Origin: Rummeliibacillus stabekisii
Lineage (GTDB): Bacteria > Bacillota > Bacilli > Bacillales_A > Planococcaceae
DNA length: 64,000 nt
NCBI RefSeq assembly: GCF_007988965.1
Contig: NZ_BJVD01000011.1
Span: 24,567 to 88,566 of the forward strand
Reading direction: 5' to 3'
Positions within the stretch are counted from its first letter, which is position 1. Each line of letters begins with the position of its first letter. The position numbers were made by a program, and so were the translations under genes. Positions 25,537 to 35,317 of the stretch are shown here, in pieces. A model generated the notes under the pieces. The model worked only from the letters and a program-made list of their open reading frames with translations. It ran no database searches and was not told the origin of the DNA.

Positions 25537-26889
25537 TTACTGTACCAAGCTATCAATCTCTGGTTGCAGCTTATTTCGTAAAACATATAGCATAATAGCG
25601 CCAACAAGGAATGCGACGGCTTCTGCAATAACTAATGACCAGATTACCCCATGGAAGCCGTTTGTTTTATTTGCGATAAATAATACTGGAATCAGTGTAA
25701 TTCCTTGAATTATAGACATGATGAAAGCAGCTGTACCTTGAGCTGTTGCTTGGAAAATCCCCGTAAACAAGGTCGTAATGCCTGTAATGAACAAGGATAA
25801 AAATGTCACATGCAAAATATAGCTGCCCATATCAATTAATTGCGGGTCATTTGTAAATAGGCCAACTAAGTGATCGGAAATCAAATAGACAACAATGCCG
25901 AACAGGACTGCTAACGCAACAATTGTTTTAATAGTAAAACCAATCGTTTGCTTCATGCGTAATTTATTCGCTGTAAAAGAGAAAGCAATCAACGGTACAA
26001 CACCCTCGCATAACCCCATCAGAATAAACTCTGGAAATTGTAATAAGCGCGATGATATACCATAAGCCGCTACTGCCTGGTCGCCATATTCAACAAGAAA
26101 ATGGTTCAGGATGAGTGACATGGCACCTAAAAAGATACTCATTATAAAGACGGGGACCCCAATTTTTAATACATTACTCAGAATCTCTTTGTTCGCTTTA
26201 AACCATTTTACGGAGATAGTTAAAAATTGGCTTTTATTACTCAGATGCAAAGCGTAAAATGCACTCGCAACTATATTTGAAATGACAGTAGCAGAAGCGA
26301 CGCCGATTACACCCCAGTGCAACACGAAGATGACGAACACATCGAGAATGATATTTAAAACAACACTGAGAATCATACCGATCATCGAGGTGATAGCTGC
26401 ACCCTCTGAGCGCACGATATTTTCTAACGTGAAGAATAAAATGACAAAGGGTGAACCAAGAATCATGATCGTGACATAGTCCTTAGTGAATTTGAATGAT
26501 TCAGATGTTGCCCCAAGGCCGTGCACAATAGAATTAATGAACGGGAGACCCGCCATGATTACAACAAGTCCGAGGACTAAACTGCTGTAAAAAGCGAAAG
26601 ATGATACATGCTTTACAGAGTCATATTTTTTCTCTCCAAGTAAGCGGGAGATGAATGTGCCGCTACCCATGCCAATTAAGTTGCCTAGCGCCATAATGAA
26701 TGCAAATAATGGCAAAGTTAATGCGAGTGCCGTCAACATGGCCGTATCGTGAAGTGTACCTAGAAAGTAGGCATTTAAGATGGAATAGATCACACTCATC
26801 GAAGTGCCAAGCATCATCGGCACCGCAAAATGAGCTACAGCTTTTGCGACTGGTGCTTCTTCGAAATAATAGATATTATCTTTATCCAT
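25537..26889 (-). CDS. MATE family multidrug efflux transporter
   Basis: 450 residues with about 12 membrane segments in two homologous halves. The N-terminal region (VPMMLGTSMSVIYSILNAYF) and the repeated motif GMGSGTFISRLLGEK fit the MatE family, which exports cationic drugs using sodium or proton gradients. It is divergent from a TetR regulator, with palindromes between them, so it is probably repressed by that protein. Confidence 0.88.
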   Translation of the reverse strand: MDKDNIYYFEEAPVAKAVAHFAVPMMLGTSMSVIYSILNAYFLGTLHDTAMLTALALTLPLFAFIMALGNLIGMGSGTFISRLLGEKKYDSVKHVSSFAFYSSLVLGLVVIMAGLPFINSIVHGLGATSESFKFTKDYVTIMILGSPFVILFFTLENIVRSEGAAITSMIGMILSVVLNIILDVFVIFVLHWGVIGVASATVISNIVASAFYALHLSNKSQFLTISVKWFKANKEILSNVLKIGVPVFIMSIFLGAMSLILNHFLVEYGDQAVAAYGISSRLLQFPEFILMGLCEGVVPLIAFSFTANKLRMKQTIGFTIKTIVALAVLFGIVVYLISDHLVGLFTNDPQLIDMGSYILHVTFLSLFITGITTLFTGIFQATAQGTAAFIMSIIQGITLIPVLFIANKTNGFHGVIWSLVIAEAVAFLVGAIMLYVLRNKLQPEIDSLVQ

Positions 26890-26927
26890 AGTGGATCACT
26901 GCTTTCTATAAGTATTTTGATATCTTA

Positions 26928-26964
26928 ATCTAACGGTGTAAGGTTGAGCCTTACAGTGTTAGAT
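26928..26964. promoter_or_regulatory. Inverted-repeat operator between MATE and TetR genes
   Basis: ATCTAAC-GGTGTAAGG faces CCTTACAGTGTTAGAT across five bases. It lies between the two divergent starts. Confidence 0.7.
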
Positions 26965-26998
26965 GTTATCATGGGTTTAATAATCTGTAAAGAAAAAA

Positions 26999-27013
26999 CT
27001 TACACTGTTAGAT
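26999..27013. promoter_or_regulatory. Operator half-site repeat
   Basis: CTTACACTGTTAGAT repeats one arm of the 26928-26964 operator with one change, 11 bp before the TetR start. It suggests autoregulation. Confidence 0.5.
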
Positions 27014-27023
27014 AAAAGGGTGG

Positions 27024-27710
27024 ATGATGATGAAAAAACAGCAGCCTCAAATTTCAGAAGATAAAATTTTAGAAACTTCATGGGAGCTTCTTGGGGAAAA
27101 TGGCATTGAAAAATTCAGCATGAGACGATTGGCCGATCGCTTAGGAATACAGGCCCCTTCTCTATACTGGTACTTCAAGAGCAAACAGAATCTCTACCAG
27201 CGTTTAGCGAATCAGATATCCAAAATCATTTTAGAAGAGTTCCATTCAGAAGGGGATTGGAAGGAGCAGCTAACAGAGCTTGCGGTAACTGTGCGAAGTG
27301 TGCTGAGCCGATATCCTTGTTCTACGCAGCTCATGATGATGACACTGCCTCACGAGCCAGACATCATTCGATTTACGAACCGTATGCTACTTTGCGTGGA
27401 ATCTACTCCGCTTAAGCAAGAGCAAAAAATGCAGGTAGTCACTACGCTTGTGAACTTTGTTTTTTACTTCGTGCTAGATGATTATCAACATGAGCGCAAT
27501 ATTTCCGTTATGCTGAAGGAACAGAGTGAGCTTCCGGGAGAGCAGATGATTAATCTTCTTAATTCAATGAGCGACAGCGATGCAGGACTGTTTCGAAGAA
27601 TGTTCACGAATGGCTTGTTTGAGCTGATGGGGACAGATGAGGCATTTGATTTTGGCTTAAAGCTCATTCTATATGGTGTAGAACGGGTGATAGAGGAGCA
27701 AGTGAAGTAG
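27024..27710 (+). CDS. TetR/AcrR family regulator of the MATE pump
   Basis: 228 residues. The helix-turn-helix (FSMRRLADRLGIQAPSLYWYF) is the form found in tetracycline repressor-like proteins, and the C-terminal part also fits that class. Three consecutive ATGs follow AAAGGGTGG; the third (27030) has the best spacing. It is divergent from the MATE gene and probably derepresses it upon drug binding. Confidence 0.85.
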   Translation: MMMKKQQPQISEDKILETSWELLGENGIEKFSMRRLADRLGIQAPSLYWYFKSKQNLYQRLANQISKIILEEFHSEGDWKEQLTELAVTVRSVLSRYPCSTQLMMMTLPHEPDIIRFTNRMLLCVESTPLKQEQKMQVVTTLVNFVFYFVLDDYQHERNISVMLKEQSELPGEQMINLLNSMSDSDAGLFRRMFTNGLFELMGTDEAFDFGLKLILYGVERVIEEQVK

Positions 27711-27812
27711 TCAAACTACTTTTTTCAAGCGACTAACCAAAATATTTAATAATGTAGTCCCTTCACAGTATGAAGTACTGCATTTGTAAAATTAGATTTA
27801 AAAGAGACCAAC

Positions 27813-27856
27813 AAAAAAGCTCAATGCTAATCGAAATCGGCATTCAGCTTTTCTTT
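27813..27856. terminator. Bidirectional terminator
   Basis: AAAAGCT-AATGC and its complement around a loop, between the converging TetR and ABC-2 permease genes. Confidence 0.6.
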
Positions 27857-27870
27857 TCCTGTAAAATTTG

Positions 27871-29058
27871 TTAGGCTTCAGCTTTCACTTCAATGATTTC
27901 TTCTTGTACTTTCCTATGTTTTAAAGAAGTTCCGAGTATGATTAACATGCTCACAACTCCAATCCAAACAAGAATAGAAAGATCAAAATTCCAAGTGAGA
28001 CCCTCTCCAAAGAATAGCAATTTTCGAACCCCTTCTACCATAAACCGCATTGGTAGCCACGGATAAATCCAATCTTGGTAAAATGCCGGCATCATTTCAG
28101 GTGCCATTGCTAGTAAAGGTGCACCGAAAAATAGTAATAAGGCAAAGACGGCGATCCCCTTAAAGCCAACTAAGGATAGTACAGCAGATATCATTAAGAA
28201 GAAACTAAAGGCAGTTATGGTTAAAAATAAAGCTGTATCTATAAAGTTCGGAATATGGATCCCTACCATTCCATCTACTAACCATGTAAGGCCGAATCCA
28301 ATTATACATGCGGCAATCGCACCGATTAAAATTTGTGAAACCCTAGATATTAGATATTCTTTCCGCTTAACAAATCTCATTTTGCTGGTGGACAAGAAGA
28401 TGATTGCGGCTGTTGCTATGCTTGCAATCCATAATGGTTGGAAAAGCGAAACAGGTGCGTTGCCGTTCGCGCTGTTTTCTTTCACTTCATTCACGTTTAT
28501 TACCTTTTTGCTAATAGGTGTTAATATATTCGAAACCTGCTCAGCTGTTAACGTTTTATTATTTGATTCATACCCTTTAAGTAATTGACTGCGAACGTTA
28601 TTGTTAATGTTGTCGACCACACCGTTCAGTATTTGACCTGCCGCAGTGGATGCTGCCATATTCATTCCCTGGTTGATATATATTTGCAGCTCAGGTGAGG
28701 TTGGTTTTGGCGTTTGCAATGATGCTTGTTTTGTACTGAAATCTTGCGGAATAACTAATGCAGCATAATACTTTTGATGATCCAATCCTTTTTGAACTGC
28801 CTTTTTATTTTTCACAACTACCCATTTAATTGGTGTGTCTTCTTTTTTACTTTTAGATTGTTGAACCTTATCAATGATCGTTTTTCCCATATTTATTTTT
28901 GGTTTATTAGGAAATTCCAATCCTTGGTCTTCGTTTACGATTGCAATCGGTAAATTTTGGGGTTGGGGTTGGACTGTAGGAAATAGAGTTAATGAAAAAA
29001 TAAATACGACTGCCAGCGAAATAATCGGTGACAAAAGCAATAGTTTGTTTTTAAGCAT
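27871..29058 (-). CDS. YhgE/Pip-type ABC-2 permease
   Basis: 395 residues. One N-terminal membrane helix (IISLAVVFIFSLTLF), a long extracytoplasmic part with the family pattern LPIAIVNEDQGLEF, then five C-terminal membrane helices. This is the ABC-2/YhgE-Pip membrane architecture; no ATPase lies next to it. Such proteins are linked to drug or lipid export and to type VII secretion accessory roles. It is divergent from a TetR regulator, so it is probably an inducible exporter. Confidence 0.78.
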   Translation of the reverse strand: MLKNKLLLLSPIISLAVVFIFSLTLFPTVQPQPQNLPIAIVNEDQGLEFPNKPKINMGKTIIDKVQQSKSKKEDTPIKWVVVKNKKAVQKGLDHQKYYAALVIPQDFSTKQASLQTPKPTSPELQIYINQGMNMAASTAAGQILNGVVDNINNNVRSQLLKGYESNNKTLTAEQVSNILTPISKKVINVNEVKENSANGNAPVSLFQPLWIASIATAAIIFLSTSKMRFVKRKEYLISRVSQILIGAIAACIIGFGLTWLVDGMVGIHIPNFIDTALFLTITAFSFFLMISAVLSLVGFKGIAVFALLLFFGAPLLAMAPEMMPAFYQDWIYPWLPMRFMVEGVRKLLFFGEGLTWNFDLSILVWIGVVSMLIILGTSLKHRKVQEEIIEVKAEA

Positions 29059-29090
29059 ATTATTGTAAACCTCCTTGTATTAAGTTAAAA

Positions 29091-29109
29091 TAACCAACAA
29101 CGTGTTGTT
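29091..29109. promoter_or_regulatory. TetR-type operator near the permease
   Basis: TAACCAACA followed by AACAAC-GT-GTTGTT dyad. The half-site TAACCAACA recurs inverted at 29168-29176. Confidence 0.55.
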
Positions 29110-29160
29110 TATCGTTTATATAATATGTCGAGATGAAACTTTAAACAATAATCAATAATC

Positions 29161-29176
29161 AGCAATGTGTTGGTTA
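29161..29176. promoter_or_regulatory. Inverted copy of the TAACCAACA operator
   Basis: AGCAATGTGTTGGTTA is the opposite-orientation partner of the site at 29091. It lies 43 bp before the TetR start. Confidence 0.5.
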
Positions 29177-29218
29177 GAGGACATTTAGGATAGATGTGTT
29201 GGATAAAATGAAGGGGGT

Positions 29219-29839
29219 ATGATTTTGCAAAATAATATGGATTTGCGTGTGATTCGTACAAAAGAGGCCATTCGAAATGCGTTAGTAGAGTTAATGGAGG
29301 AAAAAGGCTTTGAAGCAATAACTGTTAAAGATATTACGACTAAAGCAAAAATTAATAGAGGCACTTTTTATGCTCATTATCAGGACAAGTTTGATTTAAT
29401 GGAAAGATGCCAGAAAGAGATCATGCAGGAAATATCTAGTATTGCGAAACAAAACTTTCCAGACGTTATTAACGAACTTGGAAATAACACTAGTCCCCAA
29501 ACAAGATTAAACATTTTTGTCTATGTTTTTGAATATCTCAACGAAAATAGTGGCTTTATGAAGGCAGCACTAAGTTCGAAAGGCGATCTATCTTTTCAAA
29601 CAAAGATCAAAGAATTTATGTGGAAAACAATTTTTGAGGACAAACAAAATGCATTCATTAAAGAGGAAAATTTAATGGTTCCAGCACAATATTTTGCTTC
29701 GTACATTGCATCTGCTCATATCGGAGTGATTCAAGAATGGTTAGAAAGTGGTAGAAAGGAATCACCGCAGGAAATGGCTCGTATACTTTCCACCATTACA
29801 GTTAACGGGCCTTTCTTTGTCGCAGGCTTGAAAAAATAA
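29219..29839 (+). CDS. TetR/AcrR family regulator of the permease
   Basis: 206 residues. HTH: ITVKDITTKAKINRGTFYAHY. The C-terminal half resembles the TetR_C_7/DhaS-like class often paired with YhgE/Pip proteins. The first ATG touches an AGGGGG site; TTG at 29225 or ATG at 29237 could be the true start. Divergent from the permease. Confidence 0.83.
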   Translation: MILQNNMDLRVIRTKEAIRNALVELMEEKGFEAITVKDITTKAKINRGTFYAHYQDKFDLMERCQKEIMQEISSIAKQNFPDVINELGNNTSPQTRLNIFVYVFEYLNENSGFMKAALSSKGDLSFQTKIKEFMWKTIFEDKQNAFIKEENLMVPAQYFASYIASAHIGVIQEWLESGRKESPQEMARILSTITVNGPFFVAGLKK

Positions 29840-29914
29840 TGGCTGCCAAATTCCTCAATCGATCTGATCATTGTATGCTGCACAAGGAATACGGCAACTG
29901 GAAGGAAGATGGAG

Positions 29915-30730
29915 ATGAAGAATAAATTCTCAATAGGTGAAATGGCAAAACTTCATAATACGACCATCAAAACCTTAAGATACTATGATGAAATTGGGCT
30001 ATTGAAACCGATACAAACTGATTCACAAAACGGGTACAGATACTATTCAACGGAACAATTTGAGCAACTCAACACCATTCAGTATTTAAAGCAGTTAGGG
30101 TTTTCCTTAAAGGAAATCAGTAGACATTTGGAGCATCGAGACATTGATGGATTTCTAGAATTGCTGCAGAAACAGAAACAACTAACGGAAATGAAAATAA
30201 AAGAGTTAGAACGGATAAACCGTAGATTTGAAACACGAATAAAAGAGATCTATTCTGCAAGAGAATTAAGGGAATTGGAAGTTGTCTCGATAAAGCATAT
30301 AAAAGAGAGAAGAGTCGTAAGGTTAATGGAGAAGATTCAGTCGGAACCAGAGTTAGAAGTATCCTTACGCCAATTAGAGAACATAGCCAATATGAATTCT
30401 TCTATATTTATCGGTGGCGTAGGGCTCACAGTGAGCCTCGATCATATTAAAAATAACAAATTCGATGTATATAACTCCATATTTATTCTCCGGGAAGAAG
30501 ATAAGCAAAATTCATTAGAGACCACTCTCCCTGAAGGGCAGTATGCATGCATCTATTACAGGGGGAATCACAGCGATTCTCCCCATTACTACAACAACCT
30601 GTTGAATTACATACAAGACCAGCGTTTTCATATTATAGGGGATGCCATAGAAAGAACTATCATTGACCATTTTATTTCGGGAAGTAAAGAGGACTACCTG
30701 ACAGAAATTCAAATTCCAATAAAGTATTGA
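29915..30730 (+). CDS. MerR family regulator with effector domain
   Basis: 271 residues. The N-terminal MerR HTH reads FSIGEMAKLHNTTIKTLRYY and continues with DEIGLLKP. A coiled-coil linker leads to a GyrI-like multidrug-binding domain (about 120-271), as in BmrR. No metal-binding cysteines are present, so a drug or small organic inducer is likely. The Met at 29915 is better placed after GGAAGGAAG than the Met two codons before it. A target pump is not directly adjacent. Confidence 0.83.
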   Translation: MKNKFSIGEMAKLHNTTIKTLRYYDEIGLLKPIQTDSQNGYRYYSTEQFEQLNTIQYLKQLGFSLKEISRHLEHRDIDGFLELLQKQKQLTEMKIKELERINRRFETRIKEIYSARELRELEVVSIKHIKERRVVRLMEKIQSEPELEVSLRQLENIANMNSSIFIGGVGLTVSLDHIKNNKFDVYNSIFILREEDKQNSLETTLPEGQYACIYYRGNHSDSPHYYNNLLNYIQDQRFHIIGDAIERTIIDHFISGSKEDYLTEIQIPIKY

Positions 30731-30790
30731 CCCTTCCCTTACAGGAGGGTTTATATTTTTAGTAAGAACATAGAGATAAGGAGAAGGAAT

Positions 30791-31474
30791 ATGTACGGTA
30801 CAATCTTTAATACACTCATGATTATCATCGGAAGTATTGTGGGAAGTGTCTTTAAGAAGGGAATCAAGGATGAATATCATACGATTCTGATGCAGGCAAT
30901 GGGGTTAGTTGCCATGGGGTTAGGCATCAATGCCATCGTGCAACATTTGCCTTCCAGCCAATACCCCGTGCTTTTTATTGTTAGTTTAGCGATTGGGGGA
31001 TTGCTCGGCCAAAGACTTGATTTGGAAGGGAAATTCAATGCTTTAGTAAATAAATATTCTAAGGGTAATTTAGCTGAAGGGTTATCAACTGCCATCTTAT
31101 TATTTTGTATTGGTACATTGTCTATTATCGGCCCTATAGAGGCTGCATTAAAGGGCAATTATACATACCTGCTTGCGAATGGAATGCTGGATGGAATCAC
31201 GTCGATTGTTTTAGCCTCTACATTTGGAATAGGGATCGCTTTTGCAGGGATAGTTTTATTTCTATGGCAAGGATCTATTTATTTAATCGCGTTGTTAATG
31301 GAGAGCACCATTAATAATAGTCTTCTAAATGAAGTAACAATTGTAGGTGGTTTCTTGATATTGGCTTCTGGTTTAAGCATTTTGGGCATTAAGAAATTTA
31401 ATACGTTAAATCTGTTGCCATCACTACTGATTCCACCATTTCTATTTTTAATTATCCATTTTTTCCATTTATAA
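30791..31474 (+). CDS. DUF554 membrane protein
   Basis: 227 residues with six or seven membrane helices. The opening GTIFNTLMIIIGSIVGSVF and the repeated small-residue helices match DUF554 (YdfK/YqgA). It may be a transporter; the substrate is unknown. Its stop nearly meets that of the converging phosphatase gene. Confidence 0.85.
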   Translation: MYGTIFNTLMIIIGSIVGSVFKKGIKDEYHTILMQAMGLVAMGLGINAIVQHLPSSQYPVLFIVSLAIGGLLGQRLDLEGKFNALVNKYSKGNLAEGLSTAILLFCIGTLSIIGPIEAALKGNYTYLLANGMLDGITSIVLASTFGIGIAFAGIVLFLWQGSIYLIALLMESTINNSLLNEVTIVGGFLILASGLSILGIKKFNTLNLLPSLLIPPFLFLIIHFFHL

Positions 31475-31479
31475 TAAGA

Positions 31480-32181
31480 TTAATCAACGTAGTAAACTTT
31501 CGAATTTAAAACGTCTAGACAATTCAACCTTCCACCATATGCACAGCCACCATCAATGCCAATAATGCGATTATCTCCAAAATAAACATCGTTGCTTTCG
31601 TGCAAATAATTGGTTGGTGTATGTCCAAATACAACAGTTTTATCGCCATTATATCCTTTGTGGAATTCTTCGCGAATCCACACTAATGTATAAGGCTCTG
31701 TTGACTCTATTGGTGTTTCAGGGTGAACGCCTGCATGAACAAAAATATGGGTGTCTGTTTCATAGTAGTATTGAAATTCTTTTAATATTTCAATGTGTTT
31801 GCGGATGTCATCGTTTAATTTAATAGGCTCAGGCATTTCAGTAGTTGTATACCAATACTCTGCATCGTCTTTTTCAATGGTATATCCATAGTTTTGAAGG
31901 GTTTTTATGCCACCGTTATAAAGCCATCTTTTCAAATGCATCGGATTACCATCAAAAGCATCCATCATCATCATTTCATGATTGCCAATTAAAGCAATAG
32001 CTCCCTCACTTTTTAACTGAATCACTTTATCCAAAACGGCTCTCGAATGAGGGCCTCGATCTACATAATCACCTAATAACAGCAATTGATCTAGGTTTTT
32101 GTCATATTGTACAAGCTCTAAGAGTCGCTCGAATTTTTCTAAATCCCCATGTATATCGCTTATAGCTAGGATTCTTTTCAA
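31480..32181 (-). CDS. Metallophosphoesterase (PPP-type Ser/Thr phosphatase-like)
   Basis: About 233 residues. All metal-binding motifs are present: DIHGD, GDYVDRGPHS, GNHEMMM and the late histidines in HAGVHP and FGHTPT. It resembles bacterial PrpA/PrpE-like phosphatases, which act on phosphoproteins or dinucleotide polyphosphates. The likely start is TTG (LKRILAIS), nine bases after AAAGGAG; the ATG three codons upstream overlaps the site. Confidence 0.85.
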   Translation of the reverse strand: MKRILAISDIHGDLEKFERLLELVQYDKNLDQLLLLGDYVDRGPHSRAVLDKVIQLKSEGAIALIGNHEMMMMDAFDGNPMHLKRWLYNGGIKTLQNYGYTIEKDDAEYWYTTTEMPEPIKLNDDIRKHIEILKEFQYYYETDTHIFVHAGVHPETPIESTEPYTLVWIREEFHKGYNGDKTVVFGHTPTNYLHESNDVYFGDNRIIGIDGGCAYGGRLNCLDVLNSKVYYVD

Positions 32182-32324
32182 AACACACATCTCCTTTTAA
32201 CTGTTAAAATGGTTTGTTTTAATAGTAACAAATCTATTTTTACTTTTATACTAGTTTTGTAAAAATTCAATCAATAAGGTTCTAAAATGAAATAGCTTTA
32301 TAATCCTGCTAATTTTTAACGAAT

Positions 32325-32360
32325 AAAGTAGACGCCCAATATGATGGACGTCTACTTTAT
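32325..32360. terminator. Rho-independent terminator
   Basis: Perfect AAAGTAGACG/CGTCTACTTT stem downstream of the deacetylase gene. Confidence 0.7.
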
Positions 32361-32376
32361 TCACTATTCTACTGGA

Positions 32377-33336
32377 TTATTTAAATGAGCTGCAACGATT
32401 ACTGCATTGAAAGGTATATGGCGCCATGTTGTTGGCTAGGGTTTTTGTGTGATAGCCATTGTTATTCAGATAGGTTAATAGTTTTGGCAAATGGCGGATG
32501 GTCTCTGGTTTATCATGCATCAGAACAATTGGGGCCTGGCCCAATTTGTCCCATGATTGGATATCGCGGATTGTTTTTTGGACGTAGCGCTGGTCTTTCA
32601 ATGACCAATCTTCCGAATCCACAGTCCAGTCCCAAATTTTAAAGTGTTGTTCCCCTAATAAAAGTCGCATATCGATTGTTAGATACGGGATGCTTCCATA
32701 TGGCAAACGGATGAGTTGAGAATGTACTGGCGCAACATTTTGTAGGATTTCTTGAGCTTTCAACATTTCGTTTAGCGGTGCACTGGCTGCTGCGCTGTAT
32801 AGTTTATTGGCATCGTGTGACATACTGTGCAACCCGACCCCAAACCCTTCATTCACCATTCTTTTAATTACTTTAGGATGGGCCTTAATATTAGAGCCAA
32901 TCATGAAGAAAGTTGCTTTAGCATGATAGCGGTCAAGTATATCAAGTAAATGGCCGGATTCAAGAGTAGGGCCGTCATCAAAAGTCAGATAAACGGTTTT
33001 CCTCCTGTGTTCTTTTTTTAGATGATTGATTGCTTTTTTATGTACAACTTCCTCATGTGCGGTTTCCTTTTTCCTTTCTTTTTGCGTTATTTTCCGGTTT
33101 TTATCCGAATTCTTCTTTCCGGCTTGTCCGGTTACATTTGAAGAGGCAGTCGGCGATTTCTGGCTTTTCTTTTCTTGTGGTGTTGCGGCCTGCTTTTTTT
33201 TAACCGCAGGATTATCATTATCTGCTGAGGATCCAATAGGGCCAATCAAATAAACGCCCAGCAGGATTGCTGCGAGTATAACTCCTAAGCCTATGCTGAC
33301 TTTCCCTTTCGCTCTCTTTTTTCCTTGTCGTTTCAT
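32377..33336 (-). CDS. Polysaccharide deacetylase (NodB domain), membrane anchored
   Basis: 319 residues. A basic N-terminus and one membrane helix (VSIGLGVILAAILLGVYLIG) are followed by a Lys/Ser-rich spacer to about residue 110, then a NodB catalytic domain: TFDDGP with two Asp, HSMSHD metal-binding histidines, RLPYGS and VLMHD. It should remove acetyl groups from peptidoglycan or another cell-wall glycan outside the membrane. Monocistronic; the 280-bp region upstream is shared with the divergent dus gene. Confidence 0.88.
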   Translation of the reverse strand: MKRQGKKRAKGKVSIGLGVILAAILLGVYLIGPIGSSADNDNPAVKKKQAATPQEKKSQKSPTASSNVTGQAGKKNSDKNRKITQKERKKETAHEEVVHKKAINHLKKEHRRKTVYLTFDDGPTLESGHLLDILDRYHAKATFFMIGSNIKAHPKVIKRMVNEGFGVGLHSMSHDANKLYSAAASAPLNEMLKAQEILQNVAPVHSQLIRLPYGSIPYLTIDMRLLLGEQHFKIWDWTVDSEDWSLKDQRYVQKTIRDIQSWDKLGQAPIVLMHDKPETIRHLPKLLTYLNNNGYHTKTLANNMAPYTFQCSNRCSSFK

Positions 33337-33615
33337 CTTTCGAGCAACCTCTCTTTCTTAGTGTGTTTTGTATGCTGGATTGAACCTGATTTTTGCGCTA
33401 TTATGCATTTACCTTTATTAATATGACTTACCAGCACTATGAAAAGTTTTGAGGAAAACAAAATGTTTGTATTTGGTGGTTTCTTTTAAAAAAGAGTTTA
33501 AGAAAAAATGGATTAAAGATAAAATAGAAAAGCTAGGTTATACTCTAGAAATAGAATGTGTTAAATTCATAAACAATGTAAATAGGATATACAGGATATA
33601 GATGAAAGGATTTGT

Positions 33616-34590
33616 ATGAATATGAAAGAAAACTTTTGGCGTGACTTGCCACGACCATTCTTTGTGCTGGCTCCCATGGAGGATGTGACTGATGTTGTAT
33701 TTCGCCATGTGGTGAGCAAAGCAGGACGTCCGGATGTATTTTTCACCGAGTTTACAAACACGGATAGTTATTGCCACCCAGAAGGAAAGAACAGTGTGCG
33801 TGGACGTTTGACTTTTACGGAAGACGAACAGCCAATGGTGGCACATATCTGGGGAGACAAGCCCGAGTATTTCCGTGAAATGAGTATCGGAATGGCGGAG
33901 ATGGGGTACAAAGGCATCGATATTAATATGGGCTGCCCTGTTCCAAACGTAGCGTCTAGAGGAAAGGGTAGCGGTCTTATTCTTCGACCAGATGCAGCTG
34001 CAGAAATCATCCAAGCAGCAAAAGCAGGAGGACTGCCTGTTAGTGTTAAAACAAGGCTAGGCTACTCAGATCTAAATGAGTGGGAGGACTGGCTAACGCA
34101 TATATTGAAGCAGGATATTGCCAACCTTTCGATTCATTTGCGAACAAGAAAAGAAATGAGTAAAGTAGATGCCCATTGGGAGATGATTCCGGCAATCAAG
34201 GAATTACGTGACCGTATTGCACCTGACACAATGCTTACCATCAATGGAGACATTCCTGACCGACAAAAAGGTCTTGAGCTTGCTGAACAATATGGAATAG
34301 ACGGCATCATGATTGGTCGCGGTATCTTTAAAAATCCGTTTGCGTTTGAAAAAAAACCAAGAGAGCATAGCAGCCAGGAGCTTCTAGATCTTTTAAGATA
34401 TCAGCTAGATTTGCACGATCAATATCAAGAACTAGTGCCACGTTCCATTTCGGGACTTCATCGTTTCTTCAAGATCTATGTCAAAGGATTTCCTGGTGCT
34501 GGCGAATTGCGAAATCAATTGATGCACACGAAATCTACGGATGAAGTGCGTGCGCTGATTGATGGTTTTGAAGTAAAGAATGTTGATTAG
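33616..34590 (+). CDS. tRNA-dihydrouridine synthase family protein
   Basis: A 324-residue FMN-dependent enzyme reducing uridine in tRNA. TIM-barrel motifs: [20 protein letters not shown] with the catalytic Cys, [17 protein letters not shown] and GIMIGRGIF. It resembles DusC/DusB-like members but differs from the paralogue usually linked to folate genes in Bacillales; which uridine it modifies is unclear. AAAGGA precedes the ATG. Confidence 0.88.
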   Translation: MNMKENFWRDLPRPFFVLAPMEDVTDVVFRHVVSKAGRPDVFFTEFTNTDSYCHPEGKNSVRGRLTFTEDEQPMVAHIWGDKPEYFREMSIGMAEMGYKGIDINMGCPVPNVASRGKGSGLILRPDAAAEIIQAAKAGGLPVSVKTRLGYSDLNEWEDWLTHILKQDIANLSIHLRTRKEMSKVDAHWEMIPAIKELRDRIAPDTMLTINGDIPDRQKGLELAEQYGIDGIMIGRGIFKNPFAFEKKPREHSSQELLDLLRYQLDLHDQYQELVPRSISGLHRFFKIYVKGFPGAGELRNQLMHTKSTDEVRALIDGFEVKNVD

Positions 34591-34620
34591 AAAGCAATAG
34601 CCAAACCTAAAAAAGGAAAA

Positions 34621-34656
34621 AGATTATCTCAGCCCGTGATTGAGATAATCTTTTTT
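34621..34656 (+). terminator. Rho-independent terminator
   Basis: AGATTATCTCA/TGAGATAATCT stem then six Ts, after dus. Confidence 0.75.
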
Positions 34657-34712
34657 AGTTATTAACGTTGCCTAGAGAATCTATACTATATTAGGAATAA
34701 GGGGTGTTACAT

Positions 34713-34943
34713 ATGGATGAAAATGTATGGAAAGAATTTAAAGAAGCCATTGAAGAGGGACAAGAATTATCATTTGATTATAAGAATGAAGAATGGTGGA
34801 TTAGTAGGGTACCTGAAGAAAAGAGTTTTCTTCTTACACGTTCGAAAGATTCTTTTACCCAAGCATTTCATTCAGCAGAAGAGTTATTCCTACATGGTTT
34901 AATTGATGGAAAGCCATTTATTGAAAGAGTAAAAGACTTATAA
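34713..34943 (+). CDS. Small hypothetical protein
   Basis: 76 residues, acidic, no membrane segment: MDENVWKEFKEAIEEGQ, then LSFDYKNEEWWISRV and a helical end. GGGGTG lies before the ATG; a GTG three codons earlier overlaps it. The family is not recognised. Stand-alone gene between dus and the TPP riboswitch. Confidence 0.65.
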   Translation: MDENVWKEFKEAIEEGQELSFDYKNEEWWISRVPEEKSFLLTRSKDSFTQAFHSAEELFLHGLIDGKPFIERVKDL

Positions 34944-35111
34944 GAACTATGATAAAACGAATGTTTTTGAAAACTTCCTTACTAGACTAGGTGCCCAACA
35001 GCAATCAATCCTAAGGAAAGGGATGTTACTAAATTTCACCATATCTGTCCTTGACAATCCATTCAATAATGTTAAGATAATATCGAATGTTACTAAAACT
35101 TCATATGATTT

Positions 35112-35205
35112 ACCACTAGGGGTGCCATTAGAATGGCTGAGATCAAAGTGTGACTTTGAGACTCTTGGAACCTGATTTGGTTTATACCAACGTAGGGAAG
35201 TGGCA
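35112..35205 (+). ncRNA. TPP riboswitch (THI element)
   Basis: The conserved blocks are in order: ACTAGGGGTGCC, GCTGAGA, a variable hairpin, GGAACCTGAT, TTATACCAACGTAGGGA and AGTGG. It binds thiamine pyrophosphate and shuts down the thiazole genes, here through the terminator at 35246-35283. Confidence 0.93.
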
Positions 35206-35245
35206 CGGCAGAAATTTTATTTTTTGATACATATAATTTCTAATA

Positions 35246-35283
35246 CCCACTTTCTTTGCGTAAAGGAAAGTGGGATTTTTTAT
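35246..35283 (+). terminator. Riboswitch-controlled terminator
   Basis: CCCACTTTC/GAAAGTGGG stem followed by a T-run, between the TPP aptamer and tenA. The 5' arm lies close after the aptamer's closing stem, as in transcription-attenuating THI elements. Confidence 0.8.
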
Positions 35284-35317
35284 TCCATTTTCCTAACACT
35301 ATTTTGGAGGGATTATG